Assembly: GCF_018860975.1 (NCBI RefSeq)
Contig: NZ_JAHKQI010000002.1
Span: 248,001 to 312,000, forward strand
Direction: 5' to 3'
Length of the DNA: 64,000 nt
DNA from: Lentibacter algarum
GTDB taxonomy: Bacteria > Pseudomonadota > Alphaproteobacteria > Rhodobacterales > Rhodobacteraceae
This document shows, piece after piece, positions 33,835-42,549 of the stretch (position 1 is its first letter; each line of letters begins with the position of its first letter). The notes under the pieces are model-generated. The model was not told where the DNA came from. It saw only the letters and a list, made by a program, of their open reading frames with translations, and did not search any database. A program made the position numbers and the translations under genes.

Positions 33835-36276
33835 TTAAAGTGTTGGAGGGCATGTCAGGCCTTTCATGGCGCTGCGCACCGATACAGGGTTCAGCTTTTT
33901 GTCAAAGCGCATTTCAAGAAAAACGCGGCCAGATTCGGTTCGCAAATCAAGTAGCATACGCTGGCCACCGTCGCGCTGGCGCAGCCGCAATCCGTCGATC
34001 AGCCGCATCAGCCCCCAAGGGCCGGTGTGCAGGATGCGCGCACTTTCTGCGCTTTCGCGAAAGCTGACTTCGACACCGACTTGGGGTTGCGGCCCGGGCC
34101 AGTTGAGTTCGGCAGGTGCACCCGTTGCGCGCACAGGTTGTGCTGCGCCACCAATTGCAAACATCGTTTGCCCGCGCTCGGCCAGTGCCGCCAGCGTTAA
34201 GTTAAAGCTGAGCTGCCCGCCAGCGTCAAACAGCCCTTCGCTGATCTGCATGGCGCGCTCAAGAAAGGCTGCGCTTTCCGGTGTTGTTCCGGCAAAACGG
34301 GCTTCAGGTTTCCAGCGCCAAGGAGACTCGGAAGTTTCAAGAAACGGCGCAGCGGTTTGCCGCACAAAGATGCTGAGCGCGCCCTGTGGCCCGAGCAAAG
34401 CGGCCAAGTCGGCTGGGCTGGCGTCGGCACCTCCATCGTTGAAGGGGTAGCGCCCGACAGTGTCGCGACAAAGCGGAAACACCTGTTGTTGCCAGCCACG
34501 TGTCAGCGGGTTTGCACTCTGCCCTTGCTCTGGCAGTGCAGACTGCGCCAGCACATCTTCAGCAATCTGCACAACGATACGCGGTGCGTTTTGCAAAGCG
34601 GCGATCGAGCGGGCACGGTCTTGAATGCTCATCAGGCGTTGGGTGCCGCGACTTGCGTTGATATCGATGGCGCCGAGAGCCACGTTGAGTTGTGAAAACA
34701 AGCGCGAAATTTCGGCCATGCGTCCTTGCTCGACATATTGGATCATCGCGCCGAACTCGCGGGCGAGGGTAAGTTGCTGCGCGTGGCTGCGGCCCCGATC
34801 ATTGCCGCCGACTTGCAGCCAGACCTCGCCGAGCAGATTTGTCAGTGGGTTTTCAGGATGTGCCAGCGCGCCGGAAACAACTATTGCCGTTTCGCGTTGC
34901 CCGAAGGGACGCACGCGTAGATCGGCAAGCCACTCTTTCCAGGTGGCCATTGTTTCCTGGTGAAGCCTGTTCATCAGCAAGTCCGGAGAGTTGTTTTCGG
35001 TCGGCAGTGTTTGTCCGGTGATCATTGGAGCAAGGTCACGTGCGCGCTGCACCGCGCCACCAACGGCAAAGTCGCGGGCCTCGGCCCAACCTGCGACAGT
35101 AAACAGCCCGGCGATCCCCTGTTCGACGGGTTCACCAGAGCGGCGCAACACCACGGTTTCGAGCGCGGCAATCGCTTGCGTTGGTTGCCAGTCAGGGAGG
35201 GCACGCATCCGCTCGGCGCGTAACAACTCAAGCCAAGCGCGGTCGGGTTCGGGCACCTCTGCCGCAAAGCCGCGGGCCTGATCCATCACCGCAGTATCCT
35301 GTGCGGTTAGCCCGGGAGAGGCTGCATCAAGCAAGGCCACATGTTTTGCCAGCCCGTCGAGTCCGGCGAGAGTTCCGTTGTCTTCCAGCCAGCCACTTAG
35401 GTAAGCGCCCCCCCATGTGACATCACCAACCAGCACCGACCAAGCGCGCAGAGCATCGTAGAGGATCAACCCGTCGCCCTGCGTTGCGAGCACCTCCTCG
35501 ATGCCGCCGGCTATGGCATTGGGAACATGACGCTGAACGGCGGCGCGGTAAGTTGCGTTGGCGTGTGCTTCTCCGTCGCCAAAAGGCAGGCGCAGGATGC
35601 GGCGGAAAGGAGCGCGACGGGCTGCATTGGCCACCCGTGCAGCGGCGGCTTGCATGGCGTCCAACCGTTGAACAAGTGCAGCGCCTTCTTGCGGACGATC
35701 AAGCCCGATGGTGAGCGCCTCAGCGTCAAATGCGGTGATGAGCTTTTGATGGAAACGGTGTTCCAGCCAGCCAGCATAGCCGATGAGGCCGAGCGTCAAG
35801 ACCAGCAAATATCCGGCCAAGCGCAAGCCCCAATGGCCGCTGTCGATACGCTTGTGAGCATGGCGGCGTGCCTCGGCGCGCGACAGGATATCATTCAGAA
35901 ACCGCTCCAGATCTGCGTAGGCTTCGCCTTGCCGCGCTGCTGTATCACGAAACTCGCGGATACGCGCGACAGGCATGTCGTGGCCTTCAAAGAGTTGCCG
36001 CTGCGCCAGAACCGACCATGTGTTGAGTGACAGCCCCGCCACGCCTCGCGCCCGTGTATCAAGCAGCATAGCCAGCGCATAGCGCGCGGGTTTGATCGCG
36101 TTTGGGGCCGCTCCTGCGCGGGCCGCGTCACGCTCGAAGCCAGCCAATGCGGCTTCGGCATTGTCGGCTGTAGCAGCAGGCCCATCGCGCGCTTGCCGCT
36201 CCATGTTGTCAAACAACTCCAACACGGGGCGGGCGGCACGATCAAACACCGAAGGAGGAGCCTTGGACGACGCCAT
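33835..36276 (-). CDS. DotU-like / IcmF C-terminal hybrid protein, T6SS-associated
   Basis: An 813-residue single-pass membrane protein. Residues 15-135 resemble a DotU domain (IKPARYALAMLLDTRARGVA, NTWSVLAQRQLFEGHD, EAYADLERFLNDILSRAE). A basic stretch (136-144) and one transmembrane helix (about 150-170) follow. The remaining ~640 residues look like the periplasmic half of TssM: compare CRDTVGRYPFNDGGAD, ESPWRWKPEA, LNWPGPQPQVGVEVSF and TGPWGLMRLIDGLRLR with the equivalent TssM blocks. There is no Walker A or GTPase-like domain. It thus joins parts of TssL and TssM in one chain. Operon: PP2C, M15 peptidase, this gene, vgrG. Role inferred: accessory or alternative envelope component. Confidence 0.8.
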   Translation of the reverse strand: MASSKAPPSVFDRAARPVLELFDNMERQARDGPAATADNAEAALAGFERDAARAGAAPNAIKPARYALAMLLDTRARGVAGLSLNTWSVLAQRQLFEGHDMPVARIREFRDTAARQGEAYADLERFLNDILSRAEARRHAHKRIDSGHWGLRLAGYLLVLTLGLIGYAGWLEHRFHQKLITAFDAEALTIGLDRPQEGAALVQRLDAMQAAAARVANAARRAPFRRILRLPFGDGEAHANATYRAAVQRHVPNAIAGGIEEVLATQGDGLILYDALRAWSVLVGDVTWGGAYLSGWLEDNGTLAGLDGLAKHVALLDAASPGLTAQDTAVMDQARGFAAEVPEPDRAWLELLRAERMRALPDWQPTQAIAALETVVLRRSGEPVEQGIAGLFTVAGWAEARDFAVGGAVQRARDLAPMITGQTLPTENNSPDLLMNRLHQETMATWKEWLADLRVRPFGQRETAIVVSGALAHPENPLTNLLGEVWLQVGGNDRGRSHAQQLTLAREFGAMIQYVEQGRMAEISRLFSQLNVALGAIDINASRGTQRLMSIQDRARSIAALQNAPRIVVQIAEDVLAQSALPEQGQSANPLTRGWQQQVFPLCRDTVGRYPFNDGGADASPADLAALLGPQGALSIFVRQTAAPFLETSESPWRWKPEARFAGTTPESAAFLERAMQISEGLFDAGGQLSFNLTLAALAERGQTMFAIGGAAQPVRATGAPAELNWPGPQPQVGVEVSFRESAESARILHTGPWGLMRLIDGLRLRQRDGGQRMLLDLRTESGRVFLEMRFDKKLNPVSVRSAMKGLTCPPTL

Positions 36277-36279
36277 GCG

Positions 36280-37152
36280 CTACAACTTTCCTTCGGCCTG
36301 CCATTTGCGCAGCGTTTCCACGCCAACTTCAAAGTGCATTGAGTCTTCGCGATTGTAGGTTGCGCCCCAATACCAGCCTTCCTCGTTGAAAAGCTCGGCC
36401 AGCAACAAGAGGCCGAATTGCGTGCCACCGTCACCAAAGCCATCCAAACGGCCTTGCAGCTTAACGTCGATCGCGGTGCCCCAGGAATGATTTGACCAGG
36501 ATGAGCTCGAACCGCGGATCAGCCGTGCGCAGAGCGCTCCGGCAGTGCCGAGAGCTTCATAAATTTCCGGCTCGCTTTCCTTGAGCTGTGCGACAATCCT
36601 TTCAAGGCTTTCCAGCGCAGGTTTGAGCATGGTTACCCGGATCGGCCCGACTTGCCGTGTTTCCAGCAGGGCTTTCAAATGAGGTTGGGTGACGCCGCTA
36701 CAGTTCACCGTTTTGGTGCTGCGAGGCGCGCCGAGAACGTCGAGCATAACGCGGTTGCGCGGCTGGCTGATGCCCTTGTTGAACCGCGCCTTGGCGAGTT
36801 TCATGACTTCAGTCATCGCCTCTGTCGGGGCTTGGACCTCGTCTTGCTCAAGGTCGGGTGTTGGCGCGGTGAGGGTGAGGCCGGGGTTGCCTTGCGGCAT
36901 GGGGGCCGTCGTTGTGCCGAGCGCAACTTCTTCAGCCAAGCGCTTTAGCTCGGCCTGTGCATCACGCAGCTCGCTTCGTAGCGTGTCGATCTGGGCGCGC
37001 AGTTGCGATGTTTCGGCTTCGGCGCGTTCCAAGCGAAGTTCGGTGCTGCCGTCGGCTGTCTGGAGCAGCGCGCCGACTACCGCCACAGCGATGCCTGCCA
37101 TGACAAGGCCTATTGCTACAATAATTGGCCCGATCAGTGCCCCTTCGCGCAT
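36280..37152 (-). CDS. Membrane-anchored M15-family (VanY/D-Ala-D-Ala carboxypeptidase-like) peptidase
   Basis: A 290-residue protein with an N-terminal transmembrane helix (5-30), a coiled coil (about 36-78), a Pro/Thr-rich linker, and a C-terminal M15 zinc peptidase domain. The zinc and catalytic signature is complete: SNHSWGTAID (220-229; ligands His222 and Asp229) and REDSMHFEV (268-276; acid 269/270 and ligand His273). M15 enzymes cut peptidoglycan peptide stems or cross-links. With the catalytic domain in the periplasm it could open the wall for T6SS assembly. An export effector is less likely because of the membrane anchor. It starts 4 bases after the phosphatase gene ends and stops 4 bases before the hybrid gene. 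Confidence 0.85.
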   Translation of the reverse strand: MREGALIGPIIVAIGLVMAGIAVAVVGALLQTADGSTELRLERAEAETSQLRAQIDTLRSELRDAQAELKRLAEEVALGTTTAPMPQGNPGLTLTAPTPDLEQDEVQAPTEAMTEVMKLAKARFNKGISQPRNRVMLDVLGAPRSTKTVNCSGVTQPHLKALLETRQVGPIRVTMLKPALESLERIVAQLKESEPEIYEALGTAGALCARLIRGSSSSWSNHSWGTAIDVKLQGRLDGFGDGGTQFGLLLLAELFNEEGWYWGATYNREDSMHFEVGVETLRKWQAEGKL

Positions 37153-37155
37153 GGC

Positions 37156-37908
37156 TTAGCCCTCTGCTGCAAAGAGTGTGATGATCGAAACATTGTCTGG
37201 AGCGCCAGCCTCCAGTGCGGCGATCATCAATTTGTCGCAGGCGGTTTCGGGTGTTGTGGCTGATGCGAGGAGTTCGGCGATGCGCTGGTCACCGATACAG
37301 GTTGTCAGGCCGTCGCTGCACAAAACGATGCGATCTCCGGCAATGAGCGGCATTGTTATTGTGTCGATCTCGACATCGGGCTCGACACCGACAGCACGGG
37401 TTACCACATGACGCTCGGGGTGGGTTTCGCGTTCGCTGTCGCCCAAAAGCCCTTGTTCGATCATGTCCTGCACGACCGAGTGATCGCGGGTGAGCAAGCG
37501 CAGAGACCGGCCACGCAGCATATAGGCGCGACAATCTCCGACCCACGCTATGGTTGCAGCAAAATTTTGCACCAGCATCGCCACAACAGTTGACCCCATT
37601 TGCTTTCCGGCATGGGTGCGCGCCAGAATGTCGGCGTTAGCGGCTTGCAGTTGGACACGCACGGCTTGCGGCGCGAGGGTGTTGTCGGGCAGTTGGCTGA
37701 GCCTGTCGATAACGATGTCAGAGGCAACGTCACCGTGCCCGTAGCCGCCCATTCCGTCGGCCACGGCCCACAGCACGCCGGAAGGATCTGTCAGAATAGA
37801 ATCCTCGTTGCGCTCACGCACCAGCCCCTTGTGAGTTAACCCCGCACCAAAGAAGACGGGTGCAGAAACGGGTAACATTGAAGGGACGCGGGTTATGGGC
37901 ACGGACAC
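37156..37908 (-). CDS. PP2C-family Ser/Thr protein phosphatase (PppA-like)
   Basis: Cytoplasmic metal-dependent phosphatase of 250 residues. PP2C motifs: GLTHKGLVRERNEDSIL (motif with first metal Asp), VLWAVADGMGGYGHGDVASD (metal Asp and Gly-Gly), IAWVGDCRAYML, LTRDHSVVQ, RIVLCSDGLTT and APDNVSIITLF. This is the usual partner of PpkA-type kinases and would dephosphorylate TagH or another T6SS target. It is the first gene of the vgrG operon, at the opposite end of the locus from the kinase. Divergent from the OmpA-like gene across a 157-bp gap. Confidence 0.93.
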   Translation of the reverse strand: MSVPITRVPSMLPVSAPVFFGAGLTHKGLVRERNEDSILTDPSGVLWAVADGMGGYGHGDVASDIVIDRLSQLPDNTLAPQAVRVQLQAANADILARTHAGKQMGSTVVAMLVQNFAATIAWVGDCRAYMLRGRSLRLLTRDHSVVQDMIEQGLLGDSERETHPERHVVTRAVGVEPDVEIDTITMPLIAGDRIVLCSDGLTTCIGDQRIAELLASATTPETACDKLMIAALEAGAPDNVSIITLFAAEG

Positions 37909-38065
37909 GGGATTTGACCGCCTTTCAACTATAAGTGGTAGTGTCGGAGTGTGACAAGCTAAGCATCAGAACCGAAGCACAGTAAATAGGGGCTGCATTT
38001 AAATCGGGTTTATGATACCCTAGCTCGAGTTTACCGCAAATTCTTTTTTACCTTTAGGAGATGTC

Positions 38066-38710
38066 ATGCGATTCGTCTTTCCAACTACCTTTGCCATTAT
38101 CGGCCTGCTTTCGGTTCCTCTTGCTGCGCAGGAAGACTTGTCTGTCGACGAGCTGACAAAGCTGTTCCAGCGCCAGAAAGCAGCGTTTAGCGAAGCAACG
38201 TCAAACGGATTGGGCCAGACACGCGGCCTGAAGCTGATCACTGTAGAGGACGCGGAAGCGCCTCAGGAAGCTGGCAACACGACGCTGACGGCGCAGACCG
38301 ACACAGGCTCTGCCACGACAGATGCCAACAAGCCGCTCGTTGCAACGCCTGTGGTGTTCGGCCAGCTAGACCCGGACTTGCAGGTGAATTTGCAGATCAC
38401 CTTCGGCTTTGATTCGGCAGCGCTTTCGCAAGCGGAAAAGCCCAAGCTCGACAAGATGTGTCTGGTACTCAAGCAGAGCGATTTGAACCTCGTGCGCATC
38501 GTTGGCCACACCGACGCCTCAGGCTCGGCGGAATACAACGAGAAGCTCTCATCGCTGCGGGCGAAGGAAGTTGCGCGTCATCTGATCGAGTCTTGCGGGA
38601 TCGCGCCGGAGCGGCTGCAAACTATCGGGCTGGGAGAACGTTTTCCTGCCAATAAGAACGATAGCCGCGCCGATGAAAACCGGCGGGTTGAGTTCCAGGC
38701 GCTGAGCTAG
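38066..38710 (+). CDS. OmpA-family peptidoglycan-binding protein
   Basis: A 214-residue secreted protein. Residues 1-21 are a signal peptide (FPTTFAIIGLLSVPLAAQ). A variable region follows, then an OmpA-like domain (about 105-214) with QITFGFDSAALSQAEKPKLD, IVGHTDASGSAEYNEKLSSL and SRADENRRVEFQAL, which should bind peptidoglycan in the periplasm. TTTAGGAG precedes the ATG. Its 3' end is 1 base from the convergent caspase-like gene. Position inside the repeat-bounded T6SS locus suggests a wall-anchoring accessory role, but this is inference. Confidence 0.85.
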   Translation: MRFVFPTTFAIIGLLSVPLAAQEDLSVDELTKLFQRQKAAFSEATSNGLGQTRGLKLITVEDAEAPQEAGNTTLTAQTDTGSATTDANKPLVATPVVFGQLDPDLQVNLQITFGFDSAALSQAEKPKLDKMCLVLKQSDLNLVRIVGHTDASGSAEYNEKLSSLRAKEVARHLIESCGIAPERLQTIGLGERFPANKNDSRADENRRVEFQALS

Positions 38711-38711
38711 T

Positions 38712-40193
38712 TCAATCGGTCAATCCGTATGCACGGCGCAATCCGCGCTTGGTTCCTGGGCCGAAATCGCCGTCAATGGTGCCTTCATAGAAGGCGTAGT
38801 CGCTCAGCCGTGCTTGCAATGCACGCCGCGTTGAGAGCTTCAGTTGGTCAGGGTTTTCTGTCAGAACCCGCAGAACCGAACTGCTGCCCGCCCGCAACGC
38901 CTGATAGATATATCTGGCGGCATCTTCAGGGGTTTTGCCGGGAACAAGCCCGTCATCAATGAGGGCCGCGAAGTTATACATCGCCTGCGGGTGTCGCTGA
39001 TCGGCGGCGCGCTCAAAGTAAACCAGTGCGGTCTTTGGATCAGTCGGCAGCCCCAACATGCCTTGATAGTAAAAGAACCCTAGATCGTTGAGCGCATCGG
39101 GGTAATTTTGCGCCGCGGCTTCCCGATACAATTCCAAGGCGCGTGCACTGTCTTGAGTGACGCCTTTGCCGGTTTCAAACTGCACCGCAAGTTCATACTG
39201 CGCCTCTGGCGATCCGGCCTTGGCCGCGCGTTCGATGTAGTCTGTCGCTTCAGCCAGATTGAACCGTTCATCCTGTGGATTGAGCCGCATGTAAGCGAGG
39301 TTCATCAGCGAGCGTGTATCGCCGGTTTCGGCGAGGGCGATGAACTGTGCTTCGTCTTCAGGCCGCAATGCTGACCAAGCTACTTTAGGGTCTAGCGCGT
39401 TGATCTGGGTAGGAAGATCGCCTGCACCGGCGAGGAAGAAGGGGATACCGGACAGCGAACCGTAGGTATGCGGTTCTTGCCGGTTGGATGTTCTGCTCAG
39501 GACATCGTCTCGCACCTGCCGGAACATCAGCGAGATTTCGAGGCCCTCTTGCTGCATCTTGTCCATGAGGGCCAAGGCAAAGGGGCTGTTGTTGCCGTTT
39601 CCGTCTAACGCGACATTGCCGTCTTTGGCCGCGAAGGCCACCAAAGTGCCACGATCAGGGACCGGCGGCGCCAATCCGCCGACGCCACGCGTGGCCGCGT
39701 CGCTTTCGGTAGATTGAAGCGGAGTGGACAGATCGATGAAGTCACCGAAGGGGTTGTCGCGGCAAGAATCCAGTATAACGATGCGCATTTTTCGAGCATG
39801 ATCGACTGCAGCGAGCAAGTCATTGAGAGACAGGGCCTCTTTTTGGATATCCGCGTTTGATTTTACTGCCGCATCTGCCGGAATCAGAAAGTTTTCGCCC
39901 TGAACCTCGACGCCGTGACCCGCAAAGTAAATGAGCGCGAGATCAGCGGTTTCTGTTTCAAAAGCGAAGGTTTTTAGGGCTGCATGCGTGTCGCTGCCGC
40001 TGGCATTGATCAATGTGGTTACTTCGAACCCGATGTCATCCAGAACCGCCGAAAGGGCCTTGGCATCATTCACGGTGTTCTTGAGAGGGGAGATGGACGT
40101 GTAGTCGGACACACCGATCACCAGTGCCACCTTTTCGGCCGCCAAGGCAGGCCAAGGCAGCAGGAATAGCAAACAAGTCAATAACGCGCGCAT
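38712..40193 (-). CDS. Secreted caspase-fold (C14) protein with Sel1-like repeats
   Basis: A 493-residue protein: signal peptide (1-19, LLTCLLFLLPWPALAA), then a caspase p20-like domain (20-250) with both catalytic residues, His93 in YFAGHGVE and Cys144 in VILDSCRDNPF. Sel1/TPR-like repeats follow (about 310-430: LMNLAYMRLNPQ, EAQYELAVQFETGKGVTQDS, AMYNFAALIDDGLVPG). The end (LSDYAFYEGTIDGDFGPGTK, then RGLRRAYG) looks like a peptidoglycan-binding PG_binding_1 unit. Bacterial caspase-like proteases of this layout are common, with mostly unknown targets. ATG 40193 was chosen for the signal peptide. Link to T6SS is only by location. Confidence 0.85.
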   Translation of the reverse strand: MRALLTCLLFLLPWPALAAEKVALVIGVSDYTSISPLKNTVNDAKALSAVLDDIGFEVTTLINASGSDTHAALKTFAFETETADLALIYFAGHGVEVQGENFLIPADAAVKSNADIQKEALSLNDLLAAVDHARKMRIVILDSCRDNPFGDFIDLSTPLQSTESDAATRGVGGLAPPVPDRGTLVAFAAKDGNVALDGNGNNSPFALALMDKMQQEGLEISLMFRQVRDDVLSRTSNRQEPHTYGSLSGIPFFLAGAGDLPTQINALDPKVAWSALRPEDEAQFIALAETGDTRSLMNLAYMRLNPQDERFNLAEATDYIERAAKAGSPEAQYELAVQFETGKGVTQDSARALELYREAAAQNYPDALNDLGFFYYQGMLGLPTDPKTALVYFERAADQRHPQAMYNFAALIDDGLVPGKTPEDAARYIYQALRAGSSSVLRVLTENPDQLKLSTRRALQARLSDYAFYEGTIDGDFGPGTKRGLRRAYGLTD

Positions 40194-40623
40194 GGTGTTC
40201 CTCTTTTCAGGAATGTTGAAAGGAATCAAACTACAATGCCTATATGATAGCGCCAAATCCTTCGCGACAATAGCCACTCGTTTCTACTCTTAGGAGAGCG
40301 ATGGAGGAACAACAGTGGAATTTTCTGCCAGTTCGTGCTGTTATTGGGTATCCGACTCGGTCTTTTTTGTTAGGTGTTTCGTGCTTTTTCCATATTTTCA
40401 TCAACGACTCGGTAATACTCTGGGTTGTGTTTGTAAGTGAGCGGCATGAGCAATCCGATTGAAATGAAGCTTCATTTTTGCTCTGGCTCATTCGGATGCG
40501 GGCCTGACAATCTGGATATGTGTCATGCAATGCGAGTTGCCAGACAGGCCAAATAACCGGTTGAAGCCTTGCCGGGTCGATGCTGAAGTTCAAACTATGG
40601 TCCAAATTTTGGAGGGAACCGAA
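40194..40623. other. 430-bp divergent intergenic region
   Basis: Separates the start of the caspase-like gene (minus) from the start of the secreted protein (plus). It is AT-richer than neighbouring coding DNA and must contain the promoters for both. I see the ribosome-binding site TTGGAGGGAACC before 40624 but no convincing dyad or -10/-35 pair. A 121-codon minus-strand frame (40240-40605) has no family features or ribosome-binding site and was not accepted as a gene. Confidence 0.5.
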
Positions 40624-41283
40624 ATGAATTACTTTTTCCGGAAGAACCTTTTGTTACCCACGATTTTTCTAAGTTGTTTTGCGACGGTTTCGTCAGCGCA
40701 AGGCATCTCTTCTTCGCACGATGAAGGAGGGTATTTTGAAGTGGAGCTGGGCAGGGCTGAGGTTCAGCCACCGCGGCTGCGCCCAGGGCAACCGGACGCG
40801 CTACCGACCAAGACAGCGAAACTGGTTTCGGCTCCGGTGAGTGGTGCAATTGCTATTGAGTTGAAAGAGGCGGCACGTTTTTGCGGCAAGATCAAAGGCC
40901 AAGAGTATGCGATTGATTGTCTGGCATATGAATACGCCCGCATCGCCGCGGCATTGCCGGACACCGGAGACTATGCGGTGATCAAGAAAGAGCTAGAGGT
41001 CGCTTCAACCAAGCTTTCTGCTGTTGTGAGCAAGAACCGCAGTAAAACTCTGCCTGCAGGTCGCGTTGTGCAAGGCGGCCCGAAGCCACGCCGCACCGCA
41101 CGCGCTCTGCGCCCTGTGGCGACTGAGGCGCTGCCAGCGGCCACTGCGGAAGCTGTTAAGATCATTGAGGAAACACAGACGGTCCTGATCCGGTCGACCG
41201 AGAACTCAACAGAACGCCGCCGCCAGTTTCAACAGATCGTCGCGTCGATGGACACCGGCACGATACTGCTACGTTCGGTGTAA
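40624..41283 (+). CDS. Secreted protein of unknown function
   Basis: Not recognised. A 219-residue protein with a signal peptide (NYFFRKNLLLPTIFLSCFAT, cleavage likely after VSSAQ) and a soluble, helical mature part: a Pro-rich segment (VQPPRLRPGQPDALP), a region with two cysteines (FCGKIKGQEYAIDCLAYEYA), a basic linker (GGPKPRRTARALRP) and a C-terminal helix. ATG 40624 follows TTGGAGGGAACC; an in-frame ATG at 40525 was rejected. It is the last gene before the right-hand direct repeat. It may work with the caspase-like or OmpA-like proteins, but there is no direct evidence. Confidence 0.7.
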   Translation: MNYFFRKNLLLPTIFLSCFATVSSAQGISSSHDEGGYFEVELGRAEVQPPRLRPGQPDALPTKTAKLVSAPVSGAIAIELKEAARFCGKIKGQEYAIDCLAYEYARIAAALPDTGDYAVIKKELEVASTKLSAVVSKNRSKTLPAGRVVQGGPKPRRTARALRPVATEALPAATAEAVKIIEETQTVLIRSTENSTERRRQFQQIVASMDTGTILLRSV

Positions 41284-41442
41284 TAGCTTCACGCGTTACC
41301 AAACAAGAATGTTGCTTTTGTAACCAGACACAAAATGCCCTCGCCCTCATCGGCGGGGGAAGATTGCCGCGCCGTCCGCGACGCCAAAGACCTATTTTTT
41401 GGAGCAACGCACGCTGGGGTTAACGGCCTAAACACAGCGCCA

Positions 41443-41552
41443 AACCGCGGCGGCACAACCTGTGCATATCACAGTGCATAAACACATGCATAATGCGTGC
41501 AGACAGGTTTGAGGCCTCTTTGTTAACGCAAATTAACTTAACGCAGCGTGCG
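41443..41552 (+). repeat. Right copy of the ~110-bp direct repeat flanking the T6SS locus
   Basis: Same orientation and same block order as 4891-5000. It contains CACAGTGCATAAACACATGC, then ATAATGCGTGCAGACAG, and after a variable spacer TTAACGCAAATTAACTTAAC followed by GCAGCGTGCG. The rest of the 399-bp convergent gap (41284-41682) holds a short inverted partner of the repeat's end (GCACGCTGGGGTTAAC, 41409-41424), a TGCCGC-TTCG-GCGGCA hairpin (41579-41594) and the petC terminator. No gene is seen in the gap. Confidence 0.9.
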
Positions 41553-41630
41553 TTGCGTGCCTACTCTTTAACGACGACTGCCGCTTCGGCGGCATTTCCT
41601 CTGCCCTCGGCGCCCTCAAACAGCAGACAC

Positions 41631-41660
41631 AAAAAAGCCCCCGCCGGTGAGGGCGGAGGC
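41631..41660 (-). terminator. Rho-independent terminator of the petABC operon
   Basis: On the minus strand the RNA would form a stem GCCTCCGCC / GGCGGGGGC (9 pairs, one mismatch) with loop CTCACC, followed directly by a run of six U. It lies 22 bases after the petC stop codon, as expected for the end of the bc1 operon. Confidence 0.85.
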
Positions 41661-41682
41661 TGATTGTAGAGCTGTGACAAAC

Positions 41683-42531
41683 TCAGTGCTTTTTGGGCTT
41701 ATGCGGTGCCCAGAGGCGCTTGTTGGTCAGGTAGAGCAAGCAGGCCAGAATTGACAGCATGATCACACCGATGAGGCCGGTGCGCTTGCGTGCCATCATC
41801 TTGGGCTCGGCGGCCCACATGAGGAAGGCTGCGGCGTCTTCTGACATATGGTGCAGCGAGTTGTCGTGGCCATCGTCAAACTCGACCAGCCCGTCATCAA
41901 GCGGCGGCGCCATGCCGATCCATGAGCCAGGAACCGTGCGGTGACCATGATCATCGACACATTCTTCCGGGTAGCCACCTGGTGCGAAGGCGACGTTGTA
42001 GTAGCCGTCGAAGTCTTCTGGCGCGCAGTCAGGGGCCTCGTGGTAGCCCGTCAGGATCGCGACGATATACTCAGGGCCGCCCATACCTTTGAGGAGCTGG
42101 TTGATGCCCGAGCCGCTCGGGCCGTGAAAGCCCGCGCGCTTTTTGGCCATCAGCGAGAGGTCTGGCGCATTTTCGTCGTTTGACGCAGGGAAGTGATCAA
42201 CCGGTTTGGCTGGCACGTCTTCGTCAGTTTCGGGGTCATAGACGGTGAAGTTTTCGGCAGCATAGGCGCGAACTTCTGCAGCTGAGAAGTGCGGCCCGCC
42301 CTCGTCGCCCAATGTGCGCAACGGCACATATGTCATGCCGTGGCATGCCGAGCAAACTTCGGTGTAGACCTTGAGGCCGCGTTGCAGCTGAAACTGGTCA
42401 TAGGCGCCGAACATGCCGTCAAACGAGAAGTCGATATTCTCGATATGGCCACCTTCGCCGCCGGCTGCGTGAACACCACCTGCCGAAAGGGCGAGGGCGG
42501 TTACTGCTGAGAGTGCTAGTTTCTTAAGCAT
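41683..42531 (-). CDS. petC: Cytochrome c1 of the bc1 complex
   Basis: Membrane-anchored c-type cytochrome that passes electrons from the Rieske protein to soluble cytochrome c. The 282-residue precursor has a signal peptide ([17 protein letters not shown]), the haem motif [13 protein letters not shown] (about 58-70), a likely axial Met in a downstream segment, and a C-terminal transmembrane anchor ([20 protein letters not shown]). Third gene of the fbcFBC-type operon, after petB by 18 bases. Confidence 0.95.
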   Translation of the reverse strand: MLKKLALSAVTALALSAGGVHAAGGEGGHIENIDFSFDGMFGAYDQFQLQRGLKVYTEVCSACHGMTYVPLRTLGDEGGPHFSAAEVRAYAAENFTVYDPETDEDVPAKPVDHFPASNDENAPDLSLMAKKRAGFHGPSGSGINQLLKGMGGPEYIVAILTGYHEAPDCAPEDFDGYYNVAFAPGGYPEECVDDHGHRTVPGSWIGMAPPLDDGLVEFDDGHDNSLHHMSEDAAAFLMWAAEPKMMARKRTGLIGVIMLSILACLLYLTNKRLWAPHKPKKH

Positions 42532-42549
42532 TGTTTCCCTAGTCCTTTC

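Noticed and set aside
40240-40605. 121-codon minus-strand frame in the 430-bp intergenic gap
   Set aside because: No recognisable domain, mixed composition and no good ribosome-binding site; more likely promoter DNA.
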